DNA from: UBA7656 sp040755335
GTDB taxonomy: Bacteria; Acidobacteriota; Blastocatellia; UBA7656
Assembly (NCBI GenBank): GCA_040755335.1
Contig: JBFMAU010000071.1
Location: forward strand, 1-21,444
Direction: 5' to 3'
Length of the DNA stretch: 21,444 nt
The notes under the pieces are model-generated. The model saw nothing but the letters and a program-made list of their open reading frames with translations, had not been told where the DNA came from and did no database searches. Within the stretch, counting starts at the first letter, position 1; every line of letters begins with the position of its first letter. Positions 8,409 to 14,710 of the stretch are shown piece after piece. The position numbers and the translations under genes were made by a program.

Positions 8409-8792
8409 TCATTCCTTGAGGTTCGCCACTTTTCGGCGAATTCCATCTTTGAGGACAGGCACATTGAAATTGATGAGCAGTCCCACCGGCCAGCCGCCCA
8501 GCCGCAGATAAGTCACAAGCTGGGCCTCATAGACAGGATGAATGATCTCGACGGCTTTCACTTCCACGACGACTATCTCCGCCACTATCAGATCGGGACG
8601 ATAGCCCTGTTCCAGACGAATGCCCTTGTACTCAAGCGGCAAAGGAACCTGACGACGGAAGGGGATTTGTCGTAAAGTAAGTTCGTGGCACAAGCACTCT
8701 TCATAAGCGGATTCGAGCAGCCCGGGGCCGAGAGCGCGATGAACTTCCATCGCTGCTCCGATGATCGCATGGGTGACTTCATTGACCTGCAT
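8409..8792 (-). CDS. GxxExxY protein (PD-(D/E)XK nuclease-fold)
   Basis: This 127-residue protein carries the family signature GLLESAY (Gly24, Glu27, Tyr30) after NEVTHAIIGAAMEVHRALGPG. The nuclease-fold residues are in GYRPDLIV (Asp67) and VVVEVKA (Glu77, Lys79), followed by YEAQLVTYLRLGGWPVGLL and INF. This is the complete core of TIGR04256/PF13366 at the usual length of about 125 residues. The biochemical role of the family is not established; the intact D-ExK triad suggests nuclease chemistry. The ATG at 8792 is preceded by AGAGAAGA, which belongs to the flanking inverted repeat and may serve as the ribosome binding site. The stop lies against the opposite repeat. It has the same orientation as the glycan operon but is separated from it by the operon promoter region, so it is likely an independent accessory unit. 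Confidence 0.9.
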   Translation of the reverse strand: MQVNEVTHAIIGAAMEVHRALGPGLLESAYEECLCHELTLRQIPFRRQVPLPLEYKGIRLEQGYRPDLIVAEIVVVEVKAVEIIHPVYEAQLVTYLRLGGWPVGLLINFNVPVLKDGIRRKVANLKE

Positions 8793-8795
8793 AAT

Positions 8796-8844
8796 TCTTC
8801 TCTGCGTAACCTCTGTGTCTCTGCGTCTCTGCGTCGAGATACCC
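8796..8844 (-). repeat. Right inverted repeat of GxxExxY cassette
   Basis: Read on the minus strand it starts GGGTATCTCGACGCAGAG and ends CGCAGAGAAGA. It differs from the left arm at four positions. Its inner end, AGAGAAGA, lies 3 nt before the GxxExxY start codon, in the position of a Shine-Dalgarno sequence. Confidence 0.85.
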
Positions 8845-8934
8845 TTTAGCAGTCAAGTATCCAAAGCAGCAAACATGAATGCGCTGAATGCTACCAACTG
8901 ATGTTTCGCGATTCAAGGCCGTAGCATTTTTTCG

Positions 8935-8963
8935 TTGACCGAATCAGAAAACGCAGCTATTGT
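8935..8963 (+). promoter_or_regulatory. Candidate sigma70 promoter for the AAA ATPase
   Basis: TTGACC (8935-8940) and TATTGT (8958-8963) are spaced 17 nt apart. It is the best match upstream of the ATPase gene, but it lies about 190 nt from the start codon. Confidence 0.4.
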
Positions 8964-9133
8964 TTGCTCATCTCACGACGAAGCGAGTAACGGCTATGTT
9001 GAAAACGAGGCCCAGTTTTTCATAACCCTTCAGGCGACTGTGGTCGCTCCTGCTAAGTGTATTCGAATCAAGTTCGCAACACTGACCGAGACAAATTGAA
9101 AAAGTCTCTCTTTCAGGCGAAGCATTCGCCTCA

Positions 9134-9153
9134 CCGGATCAGCCGGGTTTTTT
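9134..9153 (+). terminator. Weak terminator-like hairpin directly before the AAA start codon
   Basis: CCGG (9134-9137) and CCGG (9143-9146) can pair around ATCAG and are followed by G and six T residues running into the ATG at 9154. The stem is only 4 bp, so function is doubtful. Its position replaces a normal ribosome binding site. Confidence 0.3.
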
Positions 9154-10407
9154 ATGATGGTCAACATGGAACACCTGATCAGCAAAGCTTTGGCGAAACC
9201 GCCGAACCAGATTTCTTACTACGTCAGCCAGCTTCTCGCACGACTGCACTCAGACCGCGCGATGATCGAAGGTTCTTCGCAGGCCTTCGACCTCGACGCT
9301 TACGCGCGAGCCGGTCTTTGCTCCGTCGCGCGAGAGTTATCCATTCACCGCCAAATCAGCACCGAATGGCAGGGGCGCGGAGATGATCTCCTGCCTGAAA
9401 CGGAAAACGGATACTTCAACGTGCTGTGGCAGGGGCATCTGCTCGACGTGTTGCTCGTAAGCTGGTCGGATGATGGCTGCTGGTCGCGTTATCACTGGAT
9501 AGTGGCCGAGAGCCGCGAGATAGCCGAACGCTTCTTCCTCGACGTGTGCAACTGGGCGACGGAAGTGCGCGGCGAGATACTTGTCTTCGACGGCAGCGTG
9601 TGGAGCAAGAATGAACGCCTCTTCGAAGCCATACGAGCGGCGAGCTTCGACAATCTCATACTGCCCGTCAGTCTCAAGCAGGAAATACAAAACGACTTCG
9701 CGCGCTTCTTTGCCTCGCGCGAGTTGTACGAGAGCTACTCTATACCGTGGAAGCGCGGCGTGCTGCTCATCGGCCCGCCCGGAAACGGCAAGACTCATAC
9801 GGTCAAGGCGATTGTCAATCAACTCCGTCGCCCGTGCCTGTACGTGAAGAGCTTCAAGCCGAGATACGGCACCGTTCAGGGGAGCATCGGCGCAGTCTTC
9901 AATCGCGCAAGGCAGACGGCTCCGTGCCTCGTCGTGCTTGAAGATTTGGACTCGCTCATCGATGACAAGACCCGTTCGGCCTTTCTGAACGAGATGGATG
10001 GATTTGCGACAAACACGGGGGTCGTAGTCCTGGCGACTACGAATCATCCTGAGCGGCTCGACCCTGCGATACTCGACCGACCGAGCCGTTTTGATCGCAA
10101 GTATCATTTCAACCTGCCCGCGGCGGCAGAAAGGCTTAGGTTCATCGAGGCGAAAAACGAAAGCCTTCAACCGGATATGCGCCTTTCGGAAGAGGGGCTG
10201 ATCGTCGTTGTGAAGTTGACTGAAGGATTCTCTTTCGCATATTTGAAAGAGCTATTCCTCTCATCGATGATGGAGTGGATGGAAGAAATGAAGTCGGGCG
10301 GCATGGATGAAATCATGTCTTCCCGCGCCGCCGTGTTGCGAGGACAGATGACGGCTGCTCTCTCGGAGCCTCCGATTCCGCCCGATGACGACGACGATGA
10401 TGAATGA
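9154..10407 (+). CDS. AAA family ATPase (BCS1-like core) with acidic tail
   Basis: This 417-residue protein has an N-terminal region of about 195 residues that I do not recognise, followed by a AAA module. The module shows Walker A GPPGNGKT (207-214), Walker B LVVLEDLD (259-266), FLNEMDGF at 278-284, sensor-1 ATTN (294-297) and an arginine-finger segment LDRPSRFDRKYHF. The LEDLD form of Walker B, in place of IDEID, recalls the BCS1/BCS1-like branch. The C-terminus is a run of Asp/Glu (PPDDDDDDE). It should bind and hydrolyse ATP and act as an oligomeric remodelling machine. No protease or other partner domain is present, so the client is unknown. No membrane helix or signal peptide is seen. 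The start could be ATG 9154 or ATG 9166 (MEHLI); neither has a good Shine-Dalgarno sequence. A hairpin follows its stop. Confidence 0.88.
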   Translation: MMVNMEHLISKALAKPPNQISYYVSQLLARLHSDRAMIEGSSQAFDLDAYARAGLCSVARELSIHRQISTEWQGRGDDLLPETENGYFNVLWQGHLLDVLLVSWSDDGCWSRYHWIVAESREIAERFFLDVCNWATEVRGEILVFDGSVWSKNERLFEAIRAASFDNLILPVSLKQEIQNDFARFFASRELYESYSIPWKRGVLLIGPPGNGKTHTVKAIVNQLRRPCLYVKSFKPRYGTVQGSIGAVFNRARQTAPCLVVLEDLDSLIDDKTRSAFLNEMDGFATNTGVVVLATTNHPERLDPAILDRPSRFDRKYHFNLPAAAERLRFIEAKNESLQPDMRLSEEGLIVVVKLTEGFSFAYLKELFLSSMMEWMEEMKSGGMDEIMSSRAAVLRGQMTAALSEPPIPPDDDDDDE

Positions 10408-10423
10408 TTCGCGTCAAATCGTG

Positions 10424-10452
10424 CAGGGCTGTTCATCGAAAGAGCAGCCCTG
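10424..10452 (+). terminator. Hairpin after the AAA ATPase
   Basis: CAGGGCTG (10424-10431) pairs perfectly with CAGCCCTG (10445-10452) around a 13 nt loop, 16 nt after the ATPase stop. The following sequence is only partly T-rich (GATTTGATTTTC), so it is a probable rather than textbook terminator. Confidence 0.5.
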
Positions 10453-10473
10453 AAGATTTGATTTTCCGATAAC

Positions 10474-10502
10474 TTGATTTTCGCGCCTCTGCTCGGCATG
10501 AT
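10474..10502 (+). promoter_or_regulatory. Possible promoter for the Uma2-family gene
   Basis: TTGATT (10474-10479) and CATGAT (10497-10502) are spaced 17 nt apart. The start point would be within about 6 nt of the ATG at 10514, giving another very short leader. The -10 box is poor. Confidence 0.3.
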
Positions 10503-10513
10503 GGCGATGTTTT

Positions 10514-11137
10514 ATGAGTCTCCCAAAGCAACAAGTCTTGTTTACGCCGGATGAATATCTGGCATTCGAGCGCGAGGCCGAAGAAAGACACGAATGGCTC
10601 GACGGTCTCATCTACGCGATGGCCGGTGAAAGCCCTGATCATAGCCTCATCAACGCCAACCTCATCGCAACCCTTAACCTCCAACTCAAAGGGCGGCCCT
10701 GCGCGGTCTTCTCGCCCAATATGAAAGTCTATTCGCGGCTGCCTTCGGATGCTTCTCTCAAAGGACTCTTCTCCTACCCTGATGTGACGATAGTTTGCGG
10801 CAAGCCTGTTTATCACGATGAGCATCGCGACGTTCTTATTAACCCGCAGGTCATCATCGAGGTGTTATCGAAATCCACCGAAGCCTACGACCGCGGCGAA
10901 AAGTTCGAACGCTATCAGGTGAATCGGTCGCTGACGGATTACCTTCTCGTCTCGCAATACCGCCCCAGCATCGTTCATTACGCCCGCAAAGCAAAAGGCC
11001 GATGGGAATACTCTTCTGAAACCGATATGACCGGCAGCCTCGACATCGCTTCGATTCAATGTCGATTGCTGCTCGCGGATGTTTACGACCGCATAGAATT
11101 TCCCGCAGACGCCGAGCCTGAAAGCCCTCTCGTCTGA
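10514..11137 (+). CDS. Uma2-family (DUF820) endonuclease-fold protein
   Basis: This 207-residue protein fits PF05685. It opens LFTPDEYLAFEREAEERHEW with the conserved Glu27 and LDG. The PD-(D/E)XK-type core is SYPDVTIVCG (Asp90) and NPQVIIEVLSKST (Glu116), followed by GEKFERY (Lys130) and SLTDYLLVSQ, which is the usual order and spacing. The family has a restriction-endonuclease-like fold, is widely expanded in cyanobacteria and other environmental bacteria, and has no firmly known cellular role. A nuclease function is inferred from the fold. The gene stands alone between the hairpin after the AAA gene and a repeat block. The ATG at 10514 has only a weak GATGGCGATG before it. No link to the neighbouring ATPase beyond shared strand is visible. 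Confidence 0.9.
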   Translation: MSLPKQQVLFTPDEYLAFEREAEERHEWLDGLIYAMAGESPDHSLINANLIATLNLQLKGRPCAVFSPNMKVYSRLPSDASLKGLFSYPDVTIVCGKPVYHDEHRDVLINPQVIIEVLSKSTEAYDRGEKFERYQVNRSLTDYLLVSQYRPSIVHYARKAKGRWEYSSETDMTGSLDIASIQCRLLLADVYDRIEFPADAEPESPLV

Positions 11138-11138
11138 G

Positions 11139-11169
11139 CAGTGGCCAGTGGTCAGCGGTCGGTGGTCAG
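11139..11169 (+). repeat. Heptanucleotide tandem repeat (CAGTGGT type)
   Basis: Four 7-nt units, CAGTGGC, CAGTGGT, CAGCGGT and CGGTGGT, start 2 nt after the Uma2 stop codon. They resemble STRR-type heptamers known from cyanobacteria and are roughly complementary to the TGACCAA heptamers at 13058-13099 on the other side of ettA. Confidence 0.75.
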
Positions 11170-11184
11170 AATATCGATCTACCA

Positions 11185-11224
11185 TACCCCCACACTCCCA
11201 TACTCCCACACTCCCACACTCCCA
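11185..11224 (+). repeat. Octanucleotide tandem repeat (CACTCCCA type)
   Basis: Five 8-nt units, one TACCCCCA, one TACTCCCA and three CACTCCCA, run without gaps. Bases 11193-11221 recur exactly, inverted, at 12995-13023 beyond ettA. Confidence 0.85.
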
Positions 11225-11256
11225 TTCACCTCTTCACCTCTTCACCTCTTCACCTT
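11225..11256 (+). repeat. Octanucleotide tandem repeat (TTCACCTC type)
   Basis: Three perfect TTCACCTC units and one TTCACCTT follow directly on the previous array and touch the -35 box of the ettA promoter. Inverted relatives (GAAGAGGTGA) occur after ettA at 12981-12990 and 13023-13032. Confidence 0.85.
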
Positions 11257-11284
11257 TTGACTCGGCGCGGAAAAAAGTTATGAT
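11257..11284 (+). promoter_or_regulatory. Candidate sigma70 promoter of ettA
   Basis: TTGACT (11257-11262) and TATGAT (11279-11284) are spaced 16 nt apart. The predicted start leaves a leader of about 12 nt containing GGAGG before the GTG at 11303. The -35 box directly abuts the TTCACCTC array. Confidence 0.65.
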
Positions 11285-11302
11285 TCACCCGGAGGTTTCA
11301 CC

Positions 11303-12982
11303 GTGAGCGAAACGGCGAATAAAGTCATCTATTCGATGGTCGGAGTGGGAAGGTTCTACGACAAGAAGCCGGTCATCCGTGATATCTATCTCTCTTATTT
11401 CTACGGCGCGAAGATCGGCGTGCTTGGTCTCAACGGTTCAGGCAAATCCACTCTTCTTCGCATCATCGCCGGGGTCGATACGGAATTCGTAGGCCAGACC
11501 GTCCTTTCGCCCGGTTACTCAATCGGCTATCTCGAACAGGAGCCGACGCTCGACGACACCAAAACCGTCCGCGAAGTGGTCGAAGAAGGCGTGCAACACG
11601 TGGTCGATCTTCTCAAAGAGTACGACGAGATAAACGAAAAATTCGCCGAGCCGATGACAGATGACGAAATGAATGCGCTGCTCACTCATCAGGGAACGGT
11701 TCAGGAAAAACTCGACTCCGCGGGAGCGTGGGATTTGGACAGCAGATTGGAGATGGCTATGGATGCGCTTCGCTGCCCGCCATCGGATACGCCAGTGAAA
11801 ATTCTTTCGGGCGGCGAGCGCAGAAGAGTCGCGCTCTGTCGGTTGCTTCTCAAAAAGCCGGATATTCTTTTGCTCGATGAGCCGACGAATCACCTCGACG
11901 CTGAAACCGTAGCGTGGCTCGAACAACATCTTCAGCGATACGAAGGCACAGTCATCGCCGTCACGCACGACCGATATTTTCTCGATAACGTAGCGGGATG
12001 GATTCTGGAACTCGATCAGGGGCGCGGCATCCCGTGGGAAGGAAATTACTCGTCGTGGCTTGAACAGAAACAACAGCGGCTCGCGCATGAAGAAAAAGCC
12101 GAAAGCCAGAGAGTAAAAACTCTTGAGCGAGAACTCGAATGGATTCGCATGTCACCGAAAGGCCGTCACGCGAAATCGAAAGCGCGCATAAAGGCTTATG
12201 AAGAACTCCTCTCCCAGGAAAGCGAACGAAGGGGGCGCGATCTGGAAATCTATATCCCTCCCGGCCCGCGGCTTGGCGACGTGGTCATCGAGACGGAAGC
12301 GGTGAGCAAATCCTACGGCGATAATATTCTCTTCGAAGACCTGTCGTTTCGCCTCCCTCCGGGCGGCATAGTCGGAGTCATCGGCCCGAACGGAGCGGGC
12401 AAGACGACTCTGTTTCGACTCATAACCGAACAGGAAAAGCCTGACAGCGGAAGCATCAGGATTGGCGAGAGCGTCCGCCTTGCTTACGTGGATCAAAGCC
12501 GCGCGCTCGATGCTGCTAAAACCATCTGGGAAGAAATCTCAGGCGGAGAAGATTTGATCAAACTCGGATCGCGCGAGGTGAACTCTCGGGCTTATGTCGC
12601 GCGCTTCAATTTTTCCGGCACCGATCAGCAAAAGCGCGTCGGCATGCTATCGGGAGGAGAGCGAAATCGAGTGCATCTGGCGAAGATGCTCCGCGAGGGC
12701 GCAAACGTCCTCTTGCTCGACGAGCCTACGAACGATCTGGATGTAAACACATTGCGCGCGCTCGAAGAAGCACTTGAAAATTTCGCGGGCTGCGCTGTCG
12801 TCATCAGCCACGACCGCTGGTTTCTGGATCGCATAGCCACGCACATACTAGCTTTCGAGGGAGACAGTCGCGTGGTGTGGTTCGATGGAAATTATTCCGA
12901 GTATGAAGCCGATAGAAAAATGAGACTCGGCGCGGCTGCCGATCAGCCCCATAGAATCAAGTATCGACACCTTACGAGATGA
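11303..12982 (+). CDS. ettA: Energy-dependent translational throttle protein EttA (ABC-F ATPase)
   Basis: This 559-residue tandem-ABC protein follows E. coli EttA (555 residues) closely from memory. The first ABC domain has GLNGSGKST (42-50), LSGGERRRVALCRLLL (from 168) and DEPTNHLDAE. The linker after it contains GIPWEGNYSSWLEQK, a hallmark of EttA. The second domain has GPNGAGKT (361-368), LSGGERNRVHLAK (from 449), DEPTNDLD and HDRWFLDRIATHIL. The C-terminus RIKYRHLTR matches the usual EttA end. ABC-F proteins lack membrane domains; EttA binds the ribosomal E site and gates entry into elongation according to ATP/ADP level. The GTG start is supported by GGAGG 8-9 nt upstream and a good promoter. 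The gene stands alone between simple-sequence arrays arranged in mirror order. Confidence 0.96.
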   Translation: MSETANKVIYSMVGVGRFYDKKPVIRDIYLSYFYGAKIGVLGLNGSGKSTLLRIIAGVDTEFVGQTVLSPGYSIGYLEQEPTLDDTKTVREVVEEGVQHVVDLLKEYDEINEKFAEPMTDDEMNALLTHQGTVQEKLDSAGAWDLDSRLEMAMDALRCPPSDTPVKILSGGERRRVALCRLLLKKPDILLLDEPTNHLDAETVAWLEQHLQRYEGTVIAVTHDRYFLDNVAGWILELDQGRGIPWEGNYSSWLEQKQQRLAHEEKAESQRVKTLERELEWIRMSPKGRHAKSKARIKAYEELLSQESERRGRDLEIYIPPGPRLGDVVIETEAVSKSYGDNILFEDLSFRLPPGGIVGVIGPNGAGKTTLFRLITEQEKPDSGSIRIGESVRLAYVDQSRALDAAKTIWEEISGGEDLIKLGSREVNSRAYVARFNFSGTDQQKRVGMLSGGERNRVHLAKMLREGANVLLLDEPTNDLDVNTLRALEEALENFAGCAVVISHDRWFLDRIATHILAFEGDSRVVWFDGNYSEYEADRKMRLGAAADQPHRIKYRHLTR

Positions 12983-13037
12983 AGAGGTGATGAAGAGTGT
13001 GGGAGTGTGGGAGTATGGGAGTGAAGAGGTGAATGGG
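12983..13037 (+). repeat. Octanucleotide array after ettA (TGTGGGAG/GAAGAGGTGA type)
   Basis: Directly after the stop codon come GAGGTGATGAAGAG, two TGTGGGAG units, TATGGGAG, TGAAGAGG and TGAATGGG. Bases 12995-13023 are the exact reverse complement of 11193-11221 (29 of 29). The block is therefore the inverted counterpart of the arrays before ettA. Confidence 0.85.
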
Positions 13038-13057
13038 CAAGCGGGAGATCGGTATAT

Positions 13058-13099
13058 TGACAAATGACAAATGACCAGTGACCAATGACCAATAACAAA
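13058..13099 (+). repeat. Heptanucleotide tandem repeat (TGACCAA type) running into rnhA
   Basis: There are six 7-nt units: TGACAAA twice, TGACCAG, TGACCAA twice, and TAACAAA. The last A is the first base of the rnhA start codon, so the array occupies the place of a ribosome binding site. Confidence 0.8.
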
Positions 13100-13593
13100 T
13101 GAAAGAAGTGACGATCTACACTGATGGCGCGTGCATAGGGAATCCGGGACCGGGCGGTTATGGCGTCGTGTTGATTTACGGCGACAGTAGAAAAGAGCTA
13201 TCGGGCGGGTTTAGATTGACTACGAACAATCGCATGGAAATCTTCGCGGCCATTGTCGGGCTGGAATCGCTCAAGTCAAGATGTAGTGTGAGGCTCTACT
13301 CGGATTCGCAATATCTTGTGAATGCGATGATGCAGGGCTGGGCCGAGCGATGGAGGGTGAACGGATGGAAGAGGAACAAGAAAGAGCGGGCCATCAATCC
13401 CGATCTTTGGGAGCGCATACTCGATCTGTGCGCGATGCATGAAGTTGAATTCATCTGGGTCAGAGGACACGCAGGCATACGGGAAAACGAGCGATGCGAC
13501 CGTTTATCGTGGGAGGCGGCGAATCAAAAAAATCTTCCGCCCGACACGGGCTATGAACAAAAGGAGGAGCCGCGCGCCGTTACTTTGTTTTGA
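13099..13593 (+). CDS. rnhA: Ribonuclease HI
   Basis: This 164-residue RNase H fold protein cleaves the RNA strand of RNA-DNA hybrids (R-loops, primers) with two metal ions. All catalytic residues are visible: Asp9 (IYTDGACIGNPGPGGYG), Glu47 (TTNNRMEIFAA), Asp69 (LYSDSQYLVN), His124 (WVRGHAG) and Asp134 (ENERCDRLS). The handle region WAERWRVNGWKRNKKERAIN places it with E. coli-type HI enzymes. The length exceeds E. coli RNase HI (155) by about 9 residues, in a C-terminal tail of unclear role. The ATG at 13099 lies at the end of a heptamer array with no Shine-Dalgarno sequence. The next internal Met would cut into the catalytic strand, so this start stands. The ferredoxin-like gene follows after 5 nt, suggesting one transcript. 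Confidence 0.96.
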   Translation: MKEVTIYTDGACIGNPGPGGYGVVLIYGDSRKELSGGFRLTTNNRMEIFAAIVGLESLKSRCSVRLYSDSQYLVNAMMQGWAERWRVNGWKRNKKERAINPDLWERILDLCAMHEVEFIWVRGHAGIRENERCDRLSWEAANQKNLPPDTGYEQKEEPRAVTLF

Positions 13594-13598
13594 AAATA

Positions 13599-13976
13599 AT
13601 GGAAGACGATCTCAGAAAAAAAGCTGTCTCGCTCGGAGTGGATAAAATCTGTCGCCACATTTTCCTTTGCTGCGATCAGACAAAGCCGCGATGTTCGGAC
13701 AAAGAGGAAAGTCTCAAGTCATGGGAATACCTCAAGCGGCGATTGAAGGAGTTGAAGCTCGTGGGCGAGGGAGGAGTATATCGCACGAAGGCGAACTGTC
13801 TTCAAGTTTGCGAAGGCGGCCCCATAGCCGTGGTTTACCCGGAAGGCGTGTGGTATCACTCCTGCACAACAGACGTAATCGAGCGAATAATTCAGGAGCA
13901 TCTGATCGAAGGCCGTGTGGTTGAAGATTATTTGATCATCAAACACGAGCCGGGGCAGGTCGGGGAAACGGAGTAA
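13599..13976 (+). CDS. Thioredoxin-like (2Fe-2S) ferredoxin
   Basis: This protein has 125 residues from ATG 13599. A TTG at 13590 in the same frame would add three residues but is a poorer start. The fold is that of the thioredoxin-like 2Fe-2S ferredoxins. KICRHIFLCCDQTKPRC carries the first two likely ligands (Cys25, Cys32). NCLQVCEGGPIAVVYPEGVW carries the second pair (Cys67, Cys71). A family-typical YHSCTTDVIERIIQEHLIEG tail follows. Three extra cysteines (18, 24, 89) are present. It is a soluble electron carrier; the partner is unknown and no oxidoreductase is nearby. It sits 5 nt after rnhA with no visible ribosome binding site, so translation may depend on coupling to rnhA. The pairing with rnhA has no obvious functional logic. 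Confidence 0.9.
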   Translation: MEDDLRKKAVSLGVDKICRHIFLCCDQTKPRCSDKEESLKSWEYLKRRLKELKLVGEGGVYRTKANCLQVCEGGPIAVVYPEGVWYHSCTTDVIERIIQEHLIEGRVVEDYLIIKHEPGQVGETE

Positions 13977-13995
13977 AACCTCGCGTCGACTCTTC

Positions 13996-14026
13996 TTTGG
14001 AGTGCTGCGACTTGTCGCAGCTTTTG
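13996..14026 (+). repeat. REP 1 (upstream of RAYT)
   Basis: The sequence is TTTGGAGTGC, then the self-pairing core TGCGACTTGTCGCA (6 bp stem, TT loop), then GCTTTTG. It is identical in reverse complement to 14711-14741. Confidence 0.85.
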
Positions 14027-14034
14027 TTTTGAAT

Positions 14035-14066
14035 CAAAAGCGGTGACAAGTCACCGCACTCCAAAA
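14035..14066 (-). repeat. REP 2 (inverted partner of REP 1)
   Basis: Read on the minus strand the shoulders GGAGTGC and GCTTTTG match REP 1, but the core is GGTGACTTGTCACC. Both changed positions on each arm are compensated, so the hairpin is preserved. Confidence 0.85.
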
Positions 14067-14109
14067 AGGTTATGATAAGCCTCAGCGCCTCAAAACGGAG
14101 CTATGCCTT

Positions 14110-14643
14110 ATGAGTAAAGACTGGCCCCACGCTCCCGTTCACCGGCTCGGTGCGGAGGGCGTTTATATGGTAACGGCAGGGACGCTGCGTAAAGAGCATC
14201 TTTTCAAGACCCCTGAAAAGTTGACCCTGTTGGAAAACCAACTGCTCTCACTGGCGAAAAAATATGACTGGCAGTTGGAAGCGTGGGCAGTGTTTGCCAA
14301 TCACTACCATTTCGTAGCGCGAAGTCAGGCCGCTTCAGGAGATTTGAAAAAATTTCTCAAGCACCTGCACGCCGATACTGCGCGAGAGTTGAATCGCCTT
14401 GATAACGCAATCGGGCGCACTGTCTGGTACAACTTTTGGGATACGAGATTGACTTACGAACGCTCATATCTGGCGCGGCTCAATTATGTTCATCAAAATG
14501 CGGTCAAACATGGACTGGTCAGGATTGCGAATCAATATCAATGGTGTTCTGCCGCCTGGTTCGAACGAACTGCTTCGGCAGCCGCGGTCAAAACCATTTA
14601 CAGCTTCAAAATAGACAAACTGGAAATCAGAGATGATTTTTGA
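14110..14643 (+). CDS. REP-associated tyrosine transposase (RAYT, Y1 HUH family)
   Basis: This 177-residue protein is a single-domain Y1 HUH transposase of the TnpA-REP type. The metal-binding HUH motif is HYH at 65-67 in VFANHYHFVA. The probable catalytic Tyr126 lies in LARLNYVHQNAVKHGLV, followed by the usual YQWCSAAWF. The length is typical. Family members recognise REP hairpins and cut and join single-stranded DNA; they are usually single-copy and domesticated rather than freely jumping. Here the gene is intact, with REP hairpins of one family on both sides, so recognition of those repeats is a reasonable inference. The ATG at 14110 has GGAG nine nt upstream. The C-terminal 25 residues (TIYSFKIDKLEIRDDF) are less conserved. 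It is convergent with the response-regulator gene. Confidence 0.92.
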   Translation: MSKDWPHAPVHRLGAEGVYMVTAGTLRKEHLFKTPEKLTLLENQLLSLAKKYDWQLEAWAVFANHYHFVARSQAASGDLKKFLKHLHADTARELNRLDNAIGRTVWYNFWDTRLTYERSYLARLNYVHQNAVKHGLVRIANQYQWCSAAWFERTASAAAVKTIYSFKIDKLEIRDDF

Positions 14644-14710
14644 AGAGGCGACTTTATGTGATCAGTGACGAAAGGCAAGACTCTATCTCATCGTCGCTTT
14701 TGGCTGAAAA

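Larger units (their letters stand above)
8360..8844. mobile_element. GxxExxY cassette framed by 49 bp inverted repeats
   Basis: The arms 8360-8408 and 8796-8844 are equal in length and match at 45 of 49 positions when one is reverse complemented. Each contains a 25-base perfect core built from CGCAGAGA-like units. The single gene between them fills the interior: its stop codon touches the left arm, and its start codon is 3 nt from the right arm. I see no clear target-site duplication and no transposase, so it would be mobilised in trans if at all. Confidence 0.6.
8845..9153 (+). other. Gene-free leader region before the AAA ATPase
   Basis: No convincing ORF lies in these 309 nt. They hold a stem (AATGCTAC 8887-8894 with GTAGCATT 8921-8928, then T residues), a promoter-like pair at 8935-8963, a tight hairpin (AGGCGAA 9115-9121 with TTCGCCT 9125-9131) and a short CCGG hairpin followed by TTTTTT just before the ATG at 9154. 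If the promoter is real, the AAA gene has a leader of about 180 nt ending in terminator-like structure. Confidence 0.5.

Noticed and set aside
8346..8860. Target-site duplication around the GxxExxY cassette
   Set aside because: The flanks share only TTTA at different distances from the arms, which is not convincing.
9337..10170. 277-residue minus-strand frame inside the AAA ATPase
   Set aside because: It is antisense to a gene with clear motifs and shows no domain character.
11185..11256. CRISPR array
   Set aside because: The units are contiguous 8-mers without spacers.
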